In this document: positions 27,888 to 37,274 of the stretch, piece by piece
Numbering within the stretch: the stretch's first letter is position 1
Layout: each line of letters opens with the position of its first letter
DNA from: Chitinophaga filiformis
Lineage (GTDB): Bacteria > Bacteroidota > Bacteroidia > Chitinophagales > Chitinophagaceae
Reading direction: 5' to 3'
DNA length: 64,000 nt
Assembly: GCF_900102545.1 (NCBI RefSeq)
Contig: NZ_FNBN01000002.1
Span: 1,276,264 to 1,340,263 of the forward strand
The notes under the pieces: model-generated
Databases searched by the model: none
The model's input: only the letters and a program-made list of their open reading frames with translations
Told to the model about the DNA's origin: nothing
Position numbers and translations under genes: made by a program

Positions 27888-29327
27888 ATGAAAAAACTTT
27901 TACTCAGTTTGTTAGCCATTGTATTTGCATGCACGTCCATACGGGCGGCAGCTAATATGACAGATACTACATTGCCCTGTATATCTGCCTATGAGCCCAA
28001 CAACACGGATGAAACAGCCGCACTGATACCGACGAATACCGACATTCAGGGCGCGATATTTCCTTCGGGCGATAATGATGCTTATCAAATCAATGCCCCG
28101 GCCAATTCGCAGATACACATCACCATGCATAATCCAGCCGCCAACACGTATTTTGGGATTTACAACAACGACACAGGAGAATATGACTGGGCGCTTGATC
28201 CAGGCGTTGACGTCGTTCTCAATTTCAACACCCTCGGAGGAAAATGCTATATCTATGTAGGCCAATACGGGGAATCATCTGAAAGCTGTTATACATTGAA
28301 TGTTGGACTGGCAACTCCCCCACTCTGCCCGGATACTTTTGAGTACAACGATGTATTGGATTCTGCAAAGACTATTGCTATCGGACAAACAGTCGCAGGC
28401 AGGATCTCAGATTACGCGGACAGGGATTACTTCAAATTTACGATCGACACGCCGTCTACCATCAGCGCATATATGACTAATGTTGTTTCAGAATATTTAC
28501 AGTTTGACCTCAAAGATGCTAATGGTATACGTCTCCGTTCAGGTGTATATGATGCAACCAACAAAACTAAACATCTTTTCCAGTACGGAGCACCTGCAGG
28601 TACTTACTACCTGGAAACCAGTAGTCAGAGACTTGCCATCAGTCCCGAATGCTATCAGCTAACGGTGAGCACCCAGCCATCACAGGAATGTGCGGATTGG
28701 TATGAACCTAATCAGAACGACATCGAAGCTCCGGAAATATCAGTGAATACTGACTATATTTCAAAGCTACAGGATGAGGACTATTATCTGTTCTTCGTTC
28801 CTTCAGGAACATATTACTTTGAAGTAAGAGTAGATGGTCTCTGGCAAAATTGCAGGGTACACCTGATGGAATACATTACCCTTGCCGGCGTTGGTTTCGA
28901 TCACGTAGAATACAATGAAGACTATGGCTCCGTAGAAGTGTTCGATAGAGGAGGCGAGTATTATATCGTAGAGGTAGATCCTTACACAGGTGGAACATCA
29001 TCCGATAAGTGCTATAAACTGAGAATAAATGTACCCGGAGCTGCCGCCCGGACAGCTGCTCCCGTAACCAGAAATGAAGCGATCACACCTGTTAAGTTAT
29101 ATCCGGTACCAGCGACAGGTAAAGTCTTTATGGAGATTAATACCAAAGGTGAAAAAGAAAAATATATCACTGTATCTGATCTCAGCGGCCGTGTTATCTC
29201 AAGGCAGAAATATGGCGTAGCAGATGGTCTTAACAAGCTGGAAATCACACTGCCTTCAACGCTGGCCAATGGTGTCTATGTGATCTCTGACGGCAAACAA
29301 TCAAAGAAGATCCTGGTGAGGCGCTGA
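27888..29327 (+). CDS. Secreted protein with pre-peptidase C-terminal-like repeats and T9SS sorting tail
   Basis: 479 residues. Signal peptide (to ~22), then three beta-sandwich repeats each opening with Cys and EPN/EYND (SAYEPNNTDETA, TFEYNDVLDSAK, WYEPNQNDIEA) and containing D-x-D-x-Y/F patterns (GDNDAYQI, ADRDYFKF, QDEDYYLFF); this is the PPC domain pattern. The last ~75 residues are a type A T9SS sorting domain (LYPVPATGKVFMEIN ... GVYVISDGKQSKKILVRR). So it is exported through T9SS and anchored or released at the surface. No catalytic domain is present, which is unusual because PPC repeats normally accompany a protease; likely adhesive or carbohydrate-binding. Confidence 0.9.
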   Translation: MKKLLLSLLAIVFACTSIRAAANMTDTTLPCISAYEPNNTDETAALIPTNTDIQGAIFPSGDNDAYQINAPANSQIHITMHNPAANTYFGIYNNDTGEYDWALDPGVDVVLNFNTLGGKCYIYVGQYGESSESCYTLNVGLATPPLCPDTFEYNDVLDSAKTIAIGQTVAGRISDYADRDYFKFTIDTPSTISAYMTNVVSEYLQFDLKDANGIRLRSGVYDATNKTKHLFQYGAPAGTYYLETSSQRLAISPECYQLTVSTQPSQECADWYEPNQNDIEAPEISVNTDYISKLQDEDYYLFFVPSGTYYFEVRVDGLWQNCRVHLMEYITLAGVGFDHVEYNEDYGSVEVFDRGGEYYIVEVDPYTGGTSSDKCYKLRINVPGAAARTAAPVTRNEAITPVKLYPVPATGKVFMEINTKGEKEKYITVSDLSGRVISRQKYGVADGLNKLEITLPSTLANGVYVISDGKQSKKILVRR

Positions 29328-29652
29328 TACGCTGACAAAACAGCAACGATGCGAAATATGGCAATGCGACCTGCTATTGAAATTGGAATTTTGCAGTGAA
29401 TAGTCAAAATATTGAGCCATCTGATGTATTTCAGATGGCTCAATATTTAGATTAACGCTTTCTTCTTTCAGGACTTCAATTTCACACACTGACATAACTG
29501 TACATCTTGGTTTAATATTGGACGAATACAATTTAGTAGCTCAGCCAATAAGTATAAATGATTTATTATTTTTAGCCCATCGTTATTACGACCATCAGCA
29601 GATGGAAGCTGTAAATCAACAGATTCAAAAGAACGCTTAAATAATTGGAACA
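29328..29652. other. Intergenic region with one long hairpin
   Basis: 325 bases between the T9SS gene and the next plus-strand gene. Holds the 18-bp hairpin at 29407-29448; nothing else recognised, no promoter box matched. Confidence 0.5.
29407..29448. terminator. 18-bp perfect hairpin, probable terminator
   Basis: Arms 29407-29424 and 29431-29448 (core TATTGAGCCATCTGA) with a 6-base loop TGTATT. AT-rich at the base; ends in ATATTTAG, not a long T-run. Lies 80 bases after the T9SS gene stop. Confidence 0.6.
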
Positions 29653-30387
29653 ATGATTGACAAAAGCAACTTAAAAGTTATCGCTTACAAAGATTTAAAA
29701 ACAATGCTACCTGCCGGCAATAAGCTGGCAGCGCTGTATGAAAAATCAAAAAACAAAACTCAGTTTGACGAGAATCTTTTCGCGGTTCACGAAGGAGATA
29801 TAACAACTGAAGTCCTCAACCTTCACGATAACATCTATTGGGACACTTATTATAAATATGTGAATGAAATGGAGGATATGGTTCTCTTCCAACCAGTAGT
29901 ATTGGGCAATGTGCATTGTAAAGTATTGAGTTTTTCCGAGGGATTGATTGCAGGAAATGTTGAAACCCAAAACATGTGGGCACGCTATCCTGATCGCACA
30001 GATAACCTTGCTCAGATCACCGGCAGTTTAAATGTAAAAGAAGTGTTTTTTATGGAAGGCAAGAGTATGAAAAAAAGTACCTGTCTTGTTGTACTGGGAG
30101 CTGCGACAGTTCATACGCTGATAAACGTGTCTGCCGGCGAAATAAAAAGTACCAAGCTGTCAATACAAAAAGAATTTTCGTTTCCAGTCATTTACGCATC
30201 AGAAGACAGAGGCAAACACGCGCTTAAGGCGATGGACTGGAGCAACTATACACTGGAAGAGCTTACAACTCACTTCAATAAAGAACTACTGGACATGGAA
30301 TCTTACCAGCAGTTCAATGTAGACCACTTTTTCAGCGTAGGTACTAAACTGTCGAAAGAATACCATAATTATCTTGCTGGGAAATAA
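29653..30387 (+). CDS. Hypothetical cytoplasmic protein
   Basis: 244 residues, not recognised, no signal peptide or membrane segment. The middle (~80-150) is a run of short beta strands with small residues (VVLGNVHCKVLSFSEGLIAGNVE, ITGSLNVKEVFFM, TCLVVLGAATVHTLINVSAGE), loosely like right-handed beta-helix or bactofilin-type folds; the ends are alpha-helical. Monocistronic with its own terminator. Function unknown; do not infer more than a beta-solenoid-like core. Confidence 0.75.
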   Translation: MIDKSNLKVIAYKDLKTMLPAGNKLAALYEKSKNKTQFDENLFAVHEGDITTEVLNLHDNIYWDTYYKYVNEMEDMVLFQPVVLGNVHCKVLSFSEGLIAGNVETQNMWARYPDRTDNLAQITGSLNVKEVFFMEGKSMKKSTCLVVLGAATVHTLINVSAGEIKSTKLSIQKEFSFPVIYASEDRGKHALKAMDWSNYTLEELTTHFNKELLDMESYQQFNVDHFFSVGTKLSKEYHNYLAGK

Positions 30388-30393
30388 TAAGCA

Positions 30394-30437
30394 GGAGGGA
30401 TTCATTACGCTATCTACCCCCGGGTAATAATCCCTCC
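30394..30437 (+). terminator. Terminator after 29653-30387
   Basis: Stem GGAGGGATT (30394-30402) with AATCCCTCC (30429-30437), plus inner ATTAC/GTAAT pairing. Seven bases after the stop codon; no long T-run. Confidence 0.65.
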
Positions 30438-30446
30438 CATAATAGA

Positions 30447-30475
30447 ATATTCCCTGACCGAAAAGGGAGAGAAAT
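30447..30475 (+). repeat. Copy 1 of a ~29-bp motif flanking the zincin-like gene
   Basis: ATATTCCCTGAC followed by 4 variable bases and AAGGGAGA plus an A-rich tail. The same order recurs at 32843-32871. Contains a CCCT/AGGG dyad. Confidence 0.5.
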
Positions 30476-30810
30476 CAACGCCGATACTAATTAACCTTAC
30501 AAATAGGGACACAAATTTCTTGTAAATAGCAAGAAGAGAGATGCAACCAACTGATAAAAACGTGTTAAGATATAGCTACTACGCGTTAAAATAATGGCTG
30601 ACAGATATATCCTTATTTCCTTAATTTCACACCAATCAAGTGTTAATATGACATTTAATTAATACTGACCTGTAGCTACCTCCGCCTGGATATGTAACGA
30701 ACAATGGAATCTTTATCACTACCTGGAACTACCGACTGGCTCCCTGTAAAACCTGGGAGACCGGACTGTATTTTCACTATTCTACAAAATATATAACCCT
30801 TATCAATCCG

Positions 30811-32694
30811 ATGTTTATGAAAATTAACCTTGTTTCTGTCAACCGAAGAGGACTCAGTTTCCTCTGCAACAATTTGTTAGTTGTACTATCCTGCCTTGTT
30901 CTACTTTTTGCTTCATGTAAAAAAGAATCTCCGGGCAAAGAAGAGGTCAAGGCACCTAAGAAGTCGGAGCTGCTGGCGCTGTCCATTTACAAGCCGAACG
31001 AATTTGGCAATATGGATTACAATGACAGCACAAGCACCTGGAGTTACAAACGTAGCCGGCAATCAACTCATTTTATTGTCTTCTGGGATAAAAAATACCA
31101 GCATTATGACCCGGGCTCTCAGAGTATCCCCGCTGCATATCGTGTAAATATTGATGATCTTCTGGCCAAAGCCGAGTCGTTTTATGAACATAATGTGACA
31201 GAGCTTAAGTTTGCAGAGGTAGGCGTGGCAAAGTCGAATCTGGACAAGTATAAACTAATGATCTTCCTGTACTACCAGGACCAATGGCTGGCTACCGGCT
31301 CAGGTTATGACGATGTCATCGGGGCGCTTTGGGTAAGTCCGAATACATGTCAGCCTGTAGGATCTACCATCGGTCATGAGATAGGGCACAGCTTCCAGTA
31401 CCAGGTATTCTGCGATTTAAAAAACGGCGCCGGTTTCCGCTATGGCTTTGGGGGAAATGGCGGCAACGGATTCTGGGAACAAACAGCACAATGGCAATCT
31501 TTCCAGAGTTACCCCAAAGAAGCATTTACATCCTATTATTTCGGGGAGTATGTAAAAAATTATCACCGTCACATCATTCATGAATTGCCCCGTTATGCCA
31601 ACTATTTCATACACTATTACTGGACTTATAAACATGGTATCGACATGATCGGTAAGCTCTGGCGTGGAGCGAGACAACCGGAAGACCCTGTCCAGGCATA
31701 TATGCGGCTGAATGGCATAACAACTGAACAGTTCAATGATGAGATCTATGATGCCGCTACCCGTCTGACAACTTTTGACATGGACGCCCTCCGGCAGAAT
31801 GGAAAAGATTATATCGGCAAGCATACCTATAAGATGAATCAGCTGGCAGACGGCAGTTTCCAGGTTGCTTATGACCATTGCCCCGGAACAACCGGCTATA
31901 ATGTTATTCCGCTAAATGTTCCGGCCGGAGGCACAGTAATATCGGCTGCTTTTACAGGATTGCCCAATGCTGCCGGCTACAATCAGGTAGATGCCGCACG
32001 CGCCGGATGGCGTTATGGTTATGTGGCTTTGCTTGAAAATGGTACAAGAGTATATAGCAATATGTCCAAAGGAACGGCTGGCACTGCATCGTTTACCGTA
32101 CCGGCAAACTGCAGTAAATTATGGTTTATCGTAACCGGCGCTCCCACAATCTATTCCCCTCATGCATGGGATGATAATGAGAGCAATGATGAACAATGGC
32201 CATATAAGGTGAAATTCAACCATACCAATCTATTAGGTTACATTAATGTAGATGAAAATGCAATACCTAAGGATACCAGTTTTATCTATGATGTCAGCTT
32301 CCCCCTGGATATGACTGCTTACTCAGGAAAATCAGTATCTATTGATCTGACAAAATTAGCTACCGCTTTTGCACTGCAACCTGCAAAAATCACTCAGCTG
32401 ATGGGCAGTTCAATTAAATTTTATGCTGTTGAAAGTAATGGTTCACTCAATGCCACTACGACGGCAAATGGTTATGGCCATTGGTTTAATGCACAGGGGA
32501 ATGTCATAAACTGGGGAACCGATGCCCGTTTATTCTCTGAATACGATGCATCCACCTTTGTTTTCTCAATAGGTCAGTATCCCGGCCACAATGCTGTTGG
32601 AGACAAATACACCATCCGGCAAGCGTTGGTCTATGAATATGAAGCAGGGAAGAAAGTTCAGGCTACTTTCACGTTTAATGTCAAAATAGAATAG
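30811..32694 (+). CDS. Zincin-like lipoprotein with DUF6055-type and DUF4859 domains
   Basis: 627 residues. Lipoprotein signal (VLLFASC, Cys ~32; Met3 is an alternative start). N-terminal ~250 residues hold a metalloprotease-like motif TIGHEIGHSFQYQ (HExxH) and an ENGFWEQTAQW-like downstream acidic site, as in DUF6055 proteins; a beta-sandwich follows (~320-450), then a C-terminal DUF4859 domain (YDVSFPLDMTAYSGKSVSID ... NVINWGTDARLF). Probably a surface metallopeptidase; catalysis is not shown. Monocistronic, flanked by two copies of a short repeat. Confidence 0.85.
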   Translation: MFMKINLVSVNRRGLSFLCNNLLVVLSCLVLLFASCKKESPGKEEVKAPKKSELLALSIYKPNEFGNMDYNDSTSTWSYKRSRQSTHFIVFWDKKYQHYDPGSQSIPAAYRVNIDDLLAKAESFYEHNVTELKFAEVGVAKSNLDKYKLMIFLYYQDQWLATGSGYDDVIGALWVSPNTCQPVGSTIGHEIGHSFQYQVFCDLKNGAGFRYGFGGNGGNGFWEQTAQWQSFQSYPKEAFTSYYFGEYVKNYHRHIIHELPRYANYFIHYYWTYKHGIDMIGKLWRGARQPEDPVQAYMRLNGITTEQFNDEIYDAATRLTTFDMDALRQNGKDYIGKHTYKMNQLADGSFQVAYDHCPGTTGYNVIPLNVPAGGTVISAAFTGLPNAAGYNQVDAARAGWRYGYVALLENGTRVYSNMSKGTAGTASFTVPANCSKLWFIVTGAPTIYSPHAWDDNESNDEQWPYKVKFNHTNLLGYINVDENAIPKDTSFIYDVSFPLDMTAYSGKSVSIDLTKLATAFALQPAKITQLMGSSIKFYAVESNGSLNATTTANGYGHWFNAQGNVINWGTDARLFSEYDASTFVFSIGQYPGHNAVGDKYTIRQALVYEYEAGKKVQATFTFNVKIE

Positions 32695-32718
32695 TTCGAA
32701 GCTATAGCTAATATTAAT

Positions 32719-32767
32719 ATCGCTTATCCTGGGTTCATGTTATATTCCTGAACACAGGATAAGCGAT
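32719..32767 (+). terminator. Hairpin terminator after the zincin-like gene
   Basis: 13-bp perfect arms ATCGCTTATCCTG (32719-32731) and complement (32755-32767), with an inner GTTC/GAAC pair. No T-run, 25 bases after the stop. Confidence 0.6.
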
Positions 32768-32842
32768 GATATTGGGATCGCAACAGTATGTTACCGATAG
32801 AATAACAGAATCATTATAAGGGAAGCCCCGTGCTACTGTTCC

Positions 32843-32871
32843 ATATTCCCTGACTAACAAGGGAGAAAATT
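32843..32871 (+). repeat. Copy 2 of the ~29-bp motif
   Basis: Same order as copy 1 (ATATTCCCTGAC, 4 variable bases, AAGGGAGA). It lies just beyond the 3' end of the histidine kinase gene that converges on this region. Confidence 0.5.
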
Positions 32872-32882
32872 GATCGCCAGGC

Positions 32883-34376
32883 TTACAACGATGGCAGCAC
32901 GAATGAAAATGTTGCTCCTTTACCCGGTTCGCTGACAACCTGTATGGAAGCATGATGAAGCTCCAGTATCTTCTTTACAATAGCCAATCCTATACCCATG
33001 CCTTTCTTAGGCAGCTTGTCGTTATTAATTTGTTTGTAACGTTCAAAAATATACGCCTGGTCTTCAGAAGCTATGCCGATGCCTGTGTCGGCCACCTGTA
33101 CCAGTACTCCTGTGTCGCGCTGTTTCAGCTGGACGGTAATGCTGCCGTTGTCTGGTGTAAACTTAAATGCGTTATCGATCAGATTCTGTAAGACCCTTTC
33201 GGTAAGTGCGATGTCTGCAAATACTGGTGGCAGGCCCGCAGCAGCATCCAGGCTTAGTTTTATATTTCTTTCCGTGGCCTTCAACTGATACGCCATCAGG
33301 ATATCTGACGCCAGCTCGTTAAGCAGGAAAGGCTCTTTTTCCGGATTCACCTGATTGGCTTCCAGCTTCGCGTATTGAAATAACTGCTCCACCAATACAG
33401 ATAACTTTTTAGTACTCTCGAGTACTACCGACAAATATTTGTTCCGTTCTGTTTCTGCAAGGCTATCCTTTTTGATCATCATGGTTTCCACATATCCCTG
33501 CATAATAGATAAAGGGGTCCGCAGGTCATGAGATATATTTGCAATAAGCTCCTGCCGGAACTTGTCTGTAGCGCTGATCTTGTCAAAATTATCTACGATC
33601 ACATCGGCCATTTCGTTAAAAGTAGAAGTAAGCATGCCCAGGTTACCTTTCGCATGTCCTTCTATGCGGGCAGTATAATCGCCTTCCTTGAACCTTCGTA
33701 CTACTATTGCGATCCTGTTGATACTATCTGTAATCAGGAAAAAGGTAATGACGCCTACTATAAACGCGATCAGCAAAGCACAAAGAAAAAGGTATATACC
33801 CAGATGGTAAGACAGGTCGCTGTTAAGCGTGCTCAATATGGCTCTCTGTTTCTCGCTGGACAACACTGCATATACATAACCGGTTAAGCGGCCGTTTTCA
33901 TAGATCGGTGCAGCGGAAAAAATGCTTGCCTCAGAAGGGTCCTTGGGATTATTGCCCAAAGGACGCCTACCGTTTCCGGCCACCAGCCATTGTTTTACCG
34001 TAGCAATGTCTACATGGTGTTGCCGCACTGACTTGTCGGGCACTACGTAGTCGGTGATTTTCCCTGTAGTATCCAGCAGATAAACTTCCACACTGGGATT
34101 GGCTACCATAATGGAATGAATAATGTCATGTGTTACGGCCGTATCAGGTTGCCCATTTTTCAGGGGATGTGTAAAACTGGCCAGGTGCGAAGCAACATTA
34201 CCATACAGTTCCTGGTGCGCCATCATATAATAGGACCGTGACAGCTTCGAGGCGATCAGCACATATGCAATTCCCAGTATGATCAGCAACGAGCAAAACA
34301 CGGCAGCGATCTTCCAGAACAGCAGGTTCCCTCGTATTGTTTTTACAGACATATTCGTTACTTTATAATTCTTCAT
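32883..34376 (-). CDS. HAMP-containing sensor histidine kinase
   Basis: 497 residues. Two membrane helices (~21-43 and ~192-215) bracket a ~150-residue periplasmic sensor domain. A HAMP domain follows (~215-268), then HisKA with ANISHDLRTPLSIMQGY (phospho-acceptor His283) and HATPase_c (NLIDNAFKFTPDNG N-box, DTGIGIA and GMGIGLAIVKKI G-boxes). Partner of the OmpR-type regulator whose end it overlaps by 14 bases; Met9 would remove the overlap. Signal unknown. Confidence 0.95.
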   Translation of the reverse strand: MKNYKVTNMSVKTIRGNLLFWKIAAVFCSLLIILGIAYVLIASKLSRSYYMMAHQELYGNVASHLASFTHPLKNGQPDTAVTHDIIHSIMVANPSVEVYLLDTTGKITDYVVPDKSVRQHHVDIATVKQWLVAGNGRRPLGNNPKDPSEASIFSAAPIYENGRLTGYVYAVLSSEKQRAILSTLNSDLSYHLGIYLFLCALLIAFIVGVITFFLITDSINRIAIVVRRFKEGDYTARIEGHAKGNLGMLTSTFNEMADVIVDNFDKISATDKFRQELIANISHDLRTPLSIMQGYVETMMIKKDSLAETERNKYLSVVLESTKKLSVLVEQLFQYAKLEANQVNPEKEPFLLNELASDILMAYQLKATERNIKLSLDAAAGLPPVFADIALTERVLQNLIDNAFKFTPDNGSITVQLKQRDTGVLVQVADTGIGIASEDQAYIFERYKQINNDKLPKKGMGIGLAIVKKILELHHASIQVVSEPGKGATFSFVLPSL

Positions 34377-35067
34377 TAAAACGATACCCTACTCCCCATG
34401 TGGTCAGTATAAACTTAGGATTGGAAATATCTTCCTCGATCTTCCCTCGTAGCCGGTTGATATGTGAATTGACGGTATGCTCGTATCCCTCAAAATCATA
34501 GCCCCATACAAGGTTCAGCAGGTGCTTGCGACTATAGCTCTTGCCGGGGTGAGAAGCCAGCAAAGTGATCAGGTCAAATTCTTTCGGAGACAGATCAACC
34601 CTGGTATCATTAAGAGTAACCTTTCTCTTGTCCGTATCAATCACCAGTCCGGCGAACCGGATGATAGAAGACATTGCAGCAGCATCCTGTGCAGGCACAT
34701 AGTCTTCCTTCCTCCGGAAAATCACTTTCACCCTGGCAATAAATTCCCGTATGCTGAAAGGCTTGGTGAGATAATCATCCGCGCCTGTTTCCAGTCCGAC
34801 TACCTTATCAATCTCTTCCGATTTGGCAGAGAGAATGAGTATAGGCGTATGCCGGTCGGTCTGCCTGATCCTGCGGCACACTTCCATGCCATTCATTCCC
34901 GGCAACATGAGGTCCAGGATGATCAGATCGAATGATTGCTCCATCGCCATTGAAAGGCCGTTCTGCCCGTTCATTGCAGGCACCACTTCACAGCCCAGAT
35001 CATTCAGATGAATGGTCAGCAGCTCCACGATATTTATATCGTCTTCCAATAGCAAGACCCTGTACAT
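34363..35067 (-). CDS. OmpR/PhoB family response regulator
   Basis: 234 residues from the ATG at 35067 (MYRVLLLEDD); an upstream ATG at 35118 adds residues before the REC domain without sense. REC domain with Asp8-9 pocket, phospho-acceptor Asp52 (ILDLMLPG), conserved LSAKSEE and LTKPF. C-terminal winged helix (LSPKEFDLITLLASHPGKSYSRKHLL ... VNSHINRLRGKIE). Same operon as the kinase. Divergent from the spondin-domain lipoprotein 139 bases away, a plausible target. Confidence 0.95.
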   Translation of the reverse strand: MYRVLLLEDDINIVELLTIHLNDLGCEVVPAMNGQNGLSMAMEQSFDLIILDLMLPGMNGMEVCRRIRQTDRHTPILILSAKSEEIDKVVGLETGADDYLTKPFSIREFIARVKVIFRRKEDYVPAQDAAAMSSIIRFAGLVIDTDKRKVTLNDTRVDLSPKEFDLITLLASHPGKSYSRKHLLNLVWGYDFEGYEHTVNSHINRLRGKIEEDISNPKFILTTWGVGYRFNEEL

Positions 35068-35205
35068 AGATTCCTTATTGATGTGTGAAATTTCGCCAAA
35101 AATCGTAAAAAATATCATGCTGACAGCGCTGTGATACTTTTGTTATACTTCTGCAACCGGTTTGGGATACCGCCGCTGTTTCTTTGCCCTATAAAAAACA
35201 GAAAA

Positions 35206-36504
35206 ATGAAACATTACATCCTGAAAACATTACCTGTATTATTCGCCGGCGCATTCCTGGCTTCCTGCAAAAAAGACAACAACAACATGCCCACACAACC
35301 CAATACCATTACGATCGAAAATGTGCTGGACAGTAAACCACTGGTAGAATCGGGAACGTTTAAAGGAACCGGAACGCCTCCTGTCATCCTTCCTGGCCAG
35401 TCGGTATCTTTTACCTTCTCTGCTGCGAAAAACCAGCGACTCACTTTCGCCACCATGTACGGCTGGAGCAATGATCTGTTTTTCGCTCCTGCCAACCCGG
35501 GCATCCAGTTGTACAATGAGGAAGGTACGCCGATCTCCGGAGATGTTTCCGACCAGATTAAGTTATGGGATAATGGCACCCGCGTCAACCAGGCGCCGGG
35601 TAAGAATGTGATGCACCCGGGCGTTGCCGAGGCCTCATCCAAAAATATCAAGGAAGTGACTGGTACGGATGATTACGGCAACACTTACCTGGCGGCTTCT
35701 AAACTCATGAAAGTCACTCTCACCTATAATGGCAATTCCATGTTTACCGCAACCATCATGAACAATTCCGGTGGTACTGTCAATGAAACGCCTTTCAGCC
35801 CCGGCGTCTGGGCAATATCCTATGTGGCTGGCGGTAAACAGCTGCTACCACAGCCTGTTTATTCAGCCGATATGCCCACAGCAAACGGGCTGACTGATAT
35901 TGCGGAAAAAGGTGACAACACTACCATGAGTACCTATCTTTCGGGCATTACCGGCATCTTTACACCGCTATCGCCTGTATTGGTAGTTGTATATAACGGT
36001 GCAGAAAACCCATTCTATAAAACCGGGGAAAATGACCGCGGCGAAGGCCTGAAAGACCTGGCTCAGAAAGGCAATGCCGACATCCTGGCCGCAGCCCTGA
36101 AAAGCAAGGCAGGCGTTAAAAGTGTATATGTATTGAAAGATGCGACCAACACTGTATTGCTCCCTAAGATCAACGGCGCCAATGGAGGCAAGGTATCGCA
36201 GCTGCTTAACGTAGCTCCGGGCGACAGGATCGCTATCGCTACGATGTATGGCTTCTCCAACGACTGGTTCTTCGCTACTACGGGCAACGATATCGAGGCT
36301 ACCAAAAAGGGAGACGTTTCCTCTTCCATCGCGTTATATGATGACGGTACTGCGATCAATCAGTTCCCAGGCGCAGGCATTACTCAGTTCAACCTGGCCG
36401 GAACACCACTGGAGGAAAGCAAACCTATCCAGCTGGTACCAAATCCAAATGCTTTTACTACCCTGCCAGCCATCAACAATATCATCAAGGTGACTTTGCA
36501 ATAA
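35206..36504 (+). CDS. Lipoprotein with two spondin_N domains
   Basis: 432 residues from the ATG at 35206 (the in-frame ATG at 35131 precedes a non-signal stretch). Lipoprotein signal AGAFLASC. Two tandem copies of a ~200-residue domain: each has an ATMYG(W/F)SND motif (35451 and 36240 region) and a later LWDNGTRVNQAPG / LYDDGTAINQFPG motif with a variable TPISGDVSD or KKGDVSSS loop. This is the spondin_N pattern seen in secreted Bacteroidota and eukaryotic matrix proteins, where it often binds metal or glycan. No enzyme motif. Divergent from a two-component system and followed by a terminator. Confidence 0.88.
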   Translation: MKHYILKTLPVLFAGAFLASCKKDNNNMPTQPNTITIENVLDSKPLVESGTFKGTGTPPVILPGQSVSFTFSAAKNQRLTFATMYGWSNDLFFAPANPGIQLYNEEGTPISGDVSDQIKLWDNGTRVNQAPGKNVMHPGVAEASSKNIKEVTGTDDYGNTYLAASKLMKVTLTYNGNSMFTATIMNNSGGTVNETPFSPGVWAISYVAGGKQLLPQPVYSADMPTANGLTDIAEKGDNTTMSTYLSGITGIFTPLSPVLVVVYNGAENPFYKTGENDRGEGLKDLAQKGNADILAAALKSKAGVKSVYVLKDATNTVLLPKINGANGGKVSQLLNVAPGDRIAIATMYGFSNDWFFATTGNDIEATKKGDVSSSIALYDDGTAINQFPGAGITQFNLAGTPLEESKPIQLVPNPNAFTTLPAINNIIKVTLQ

Positions 36505-36517
36505 TAAACTGACAGAC

Positions 36518-36552
36518 AAGCAGCCTGTTTGTTTGATACAAGCAGGCTGCTT
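36518..36552 (+). terminator. Terminator after the spondin gene
   Basis: Stem AAGCAGCCTG (36518-36527) with CAGGCTGCTT (36543-36552), 13 bases after the stop, followed by a CT-rich stretch. Confidence 0.75.
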
Positions 36553-36583
36553 CCTCGTTCTTTCATTCTAAAAACCAGTATAT

Positions 36584-37240
36584 ATGTCTTTTACAATAAA
36601 CCGCACAAACAAGCTGCTCCTTTTGCTGATGCTTTTCTTCTCTGCCCTACCGGCCTGGGCACAGGAAATGCACACGATGGCTAAGAAAGGGATGTCATCA
36701 TCCCCTGCATTCGATACTGCTACTTTTGCAGGCGGCTGTTTCTGGTGTATGGAAGCACAGTTCAAAGAGCTGAAAGGAGTCGTACAGGTAGTATCCGGCT
36801 TTACAGGCGGGACCGTTGCCAATCCGACCTATGAGCAGGTATGCACCAGCGCCACAGGCCATGCAGAAGCGATCAACATTGTATACGATCCTGGAAAAAT
36901 AAGCTATGACGAGCTACTCGCAGCTTTCTTTACTGCACATGATCCTACAGAGCTTAACCGCCAGGGCAACGACGTGGGTACACAATATCGCTCCGCTATA
37001 TTTTATCACAATAGCAATCAGGAGAAGCTGGCCCGTTACTATATCCGCAAGCTGGATGCATCCAAAGCCTACCGGGCAAAAATCGTAACGGAAGTGAGTC
37101 CTTTCGGTGCTTTCTATACTGCAGAAAAATACCACCAGGATTACTATAGCAACAACCAGCAAAAACCCTATTGCCAATACGTGATCAAACCGAAGCTGGA
37201 TAAATTCCGCATGGTATTTAAAAACAAGCTAAAAAGTTAA
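36584..37240 (+). CDS. msrA: Exported peptide-methionine (S)-S-oxide reductase MsrA
   Basis: 218 residues. Signal peptide (to ~25, ALPAWAQ), so acts in the periplasm or at the surface. Catalytic GGCFWCMEA with Cys52 as nucleophile; YEQVCTSATGHAEA, GNDVGTQYRSAIFY and KYHQDYY complete the family signature; a C-terminal Cys (QKPYCQYV) may be the resolving residue. Reduces the S-epimer of methionine sulfoxide in oxidised envelope proteins. First gene of a MsrA-thioredoxin-MsrB operon. Confidence 0.96.
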   Translation: MSFTINRTNKLLLLLMLFFSALPAWAQEMHTMAKKGMSSSPAFDTATFAGGCFWCMEAQFKELKGVVQVVSGFTGGTVANPTYEQVCTSATGHAEAINIVYDPGKISYDELLAAFFTAHDPTELNRQGNDVGTQYRSAIFYHNSNQEKLARYYIRKLDASKAYRAKIVTEVSPFGAFYTAEKYHQDYYSNNQQKPYCQYVIKPKLDKFRMVFKNKLKS

Positions 37241-37274
37241 AACAACATTGTCAAAGAACATAAAATTAATAGTC

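Larger units (their letters stand above)
30388..30810. other. Intergenic region upstream of the zincin-like lipoprotein
   Basis: 423 bases. Contains the terminator at 30394-30437 and one copy of a motif repeated at 32843 (30447-30475). AT-rich afterward; the promoter of the next gene should lie in 30600-30800 but no exact box was found. Confidence 0.5.
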
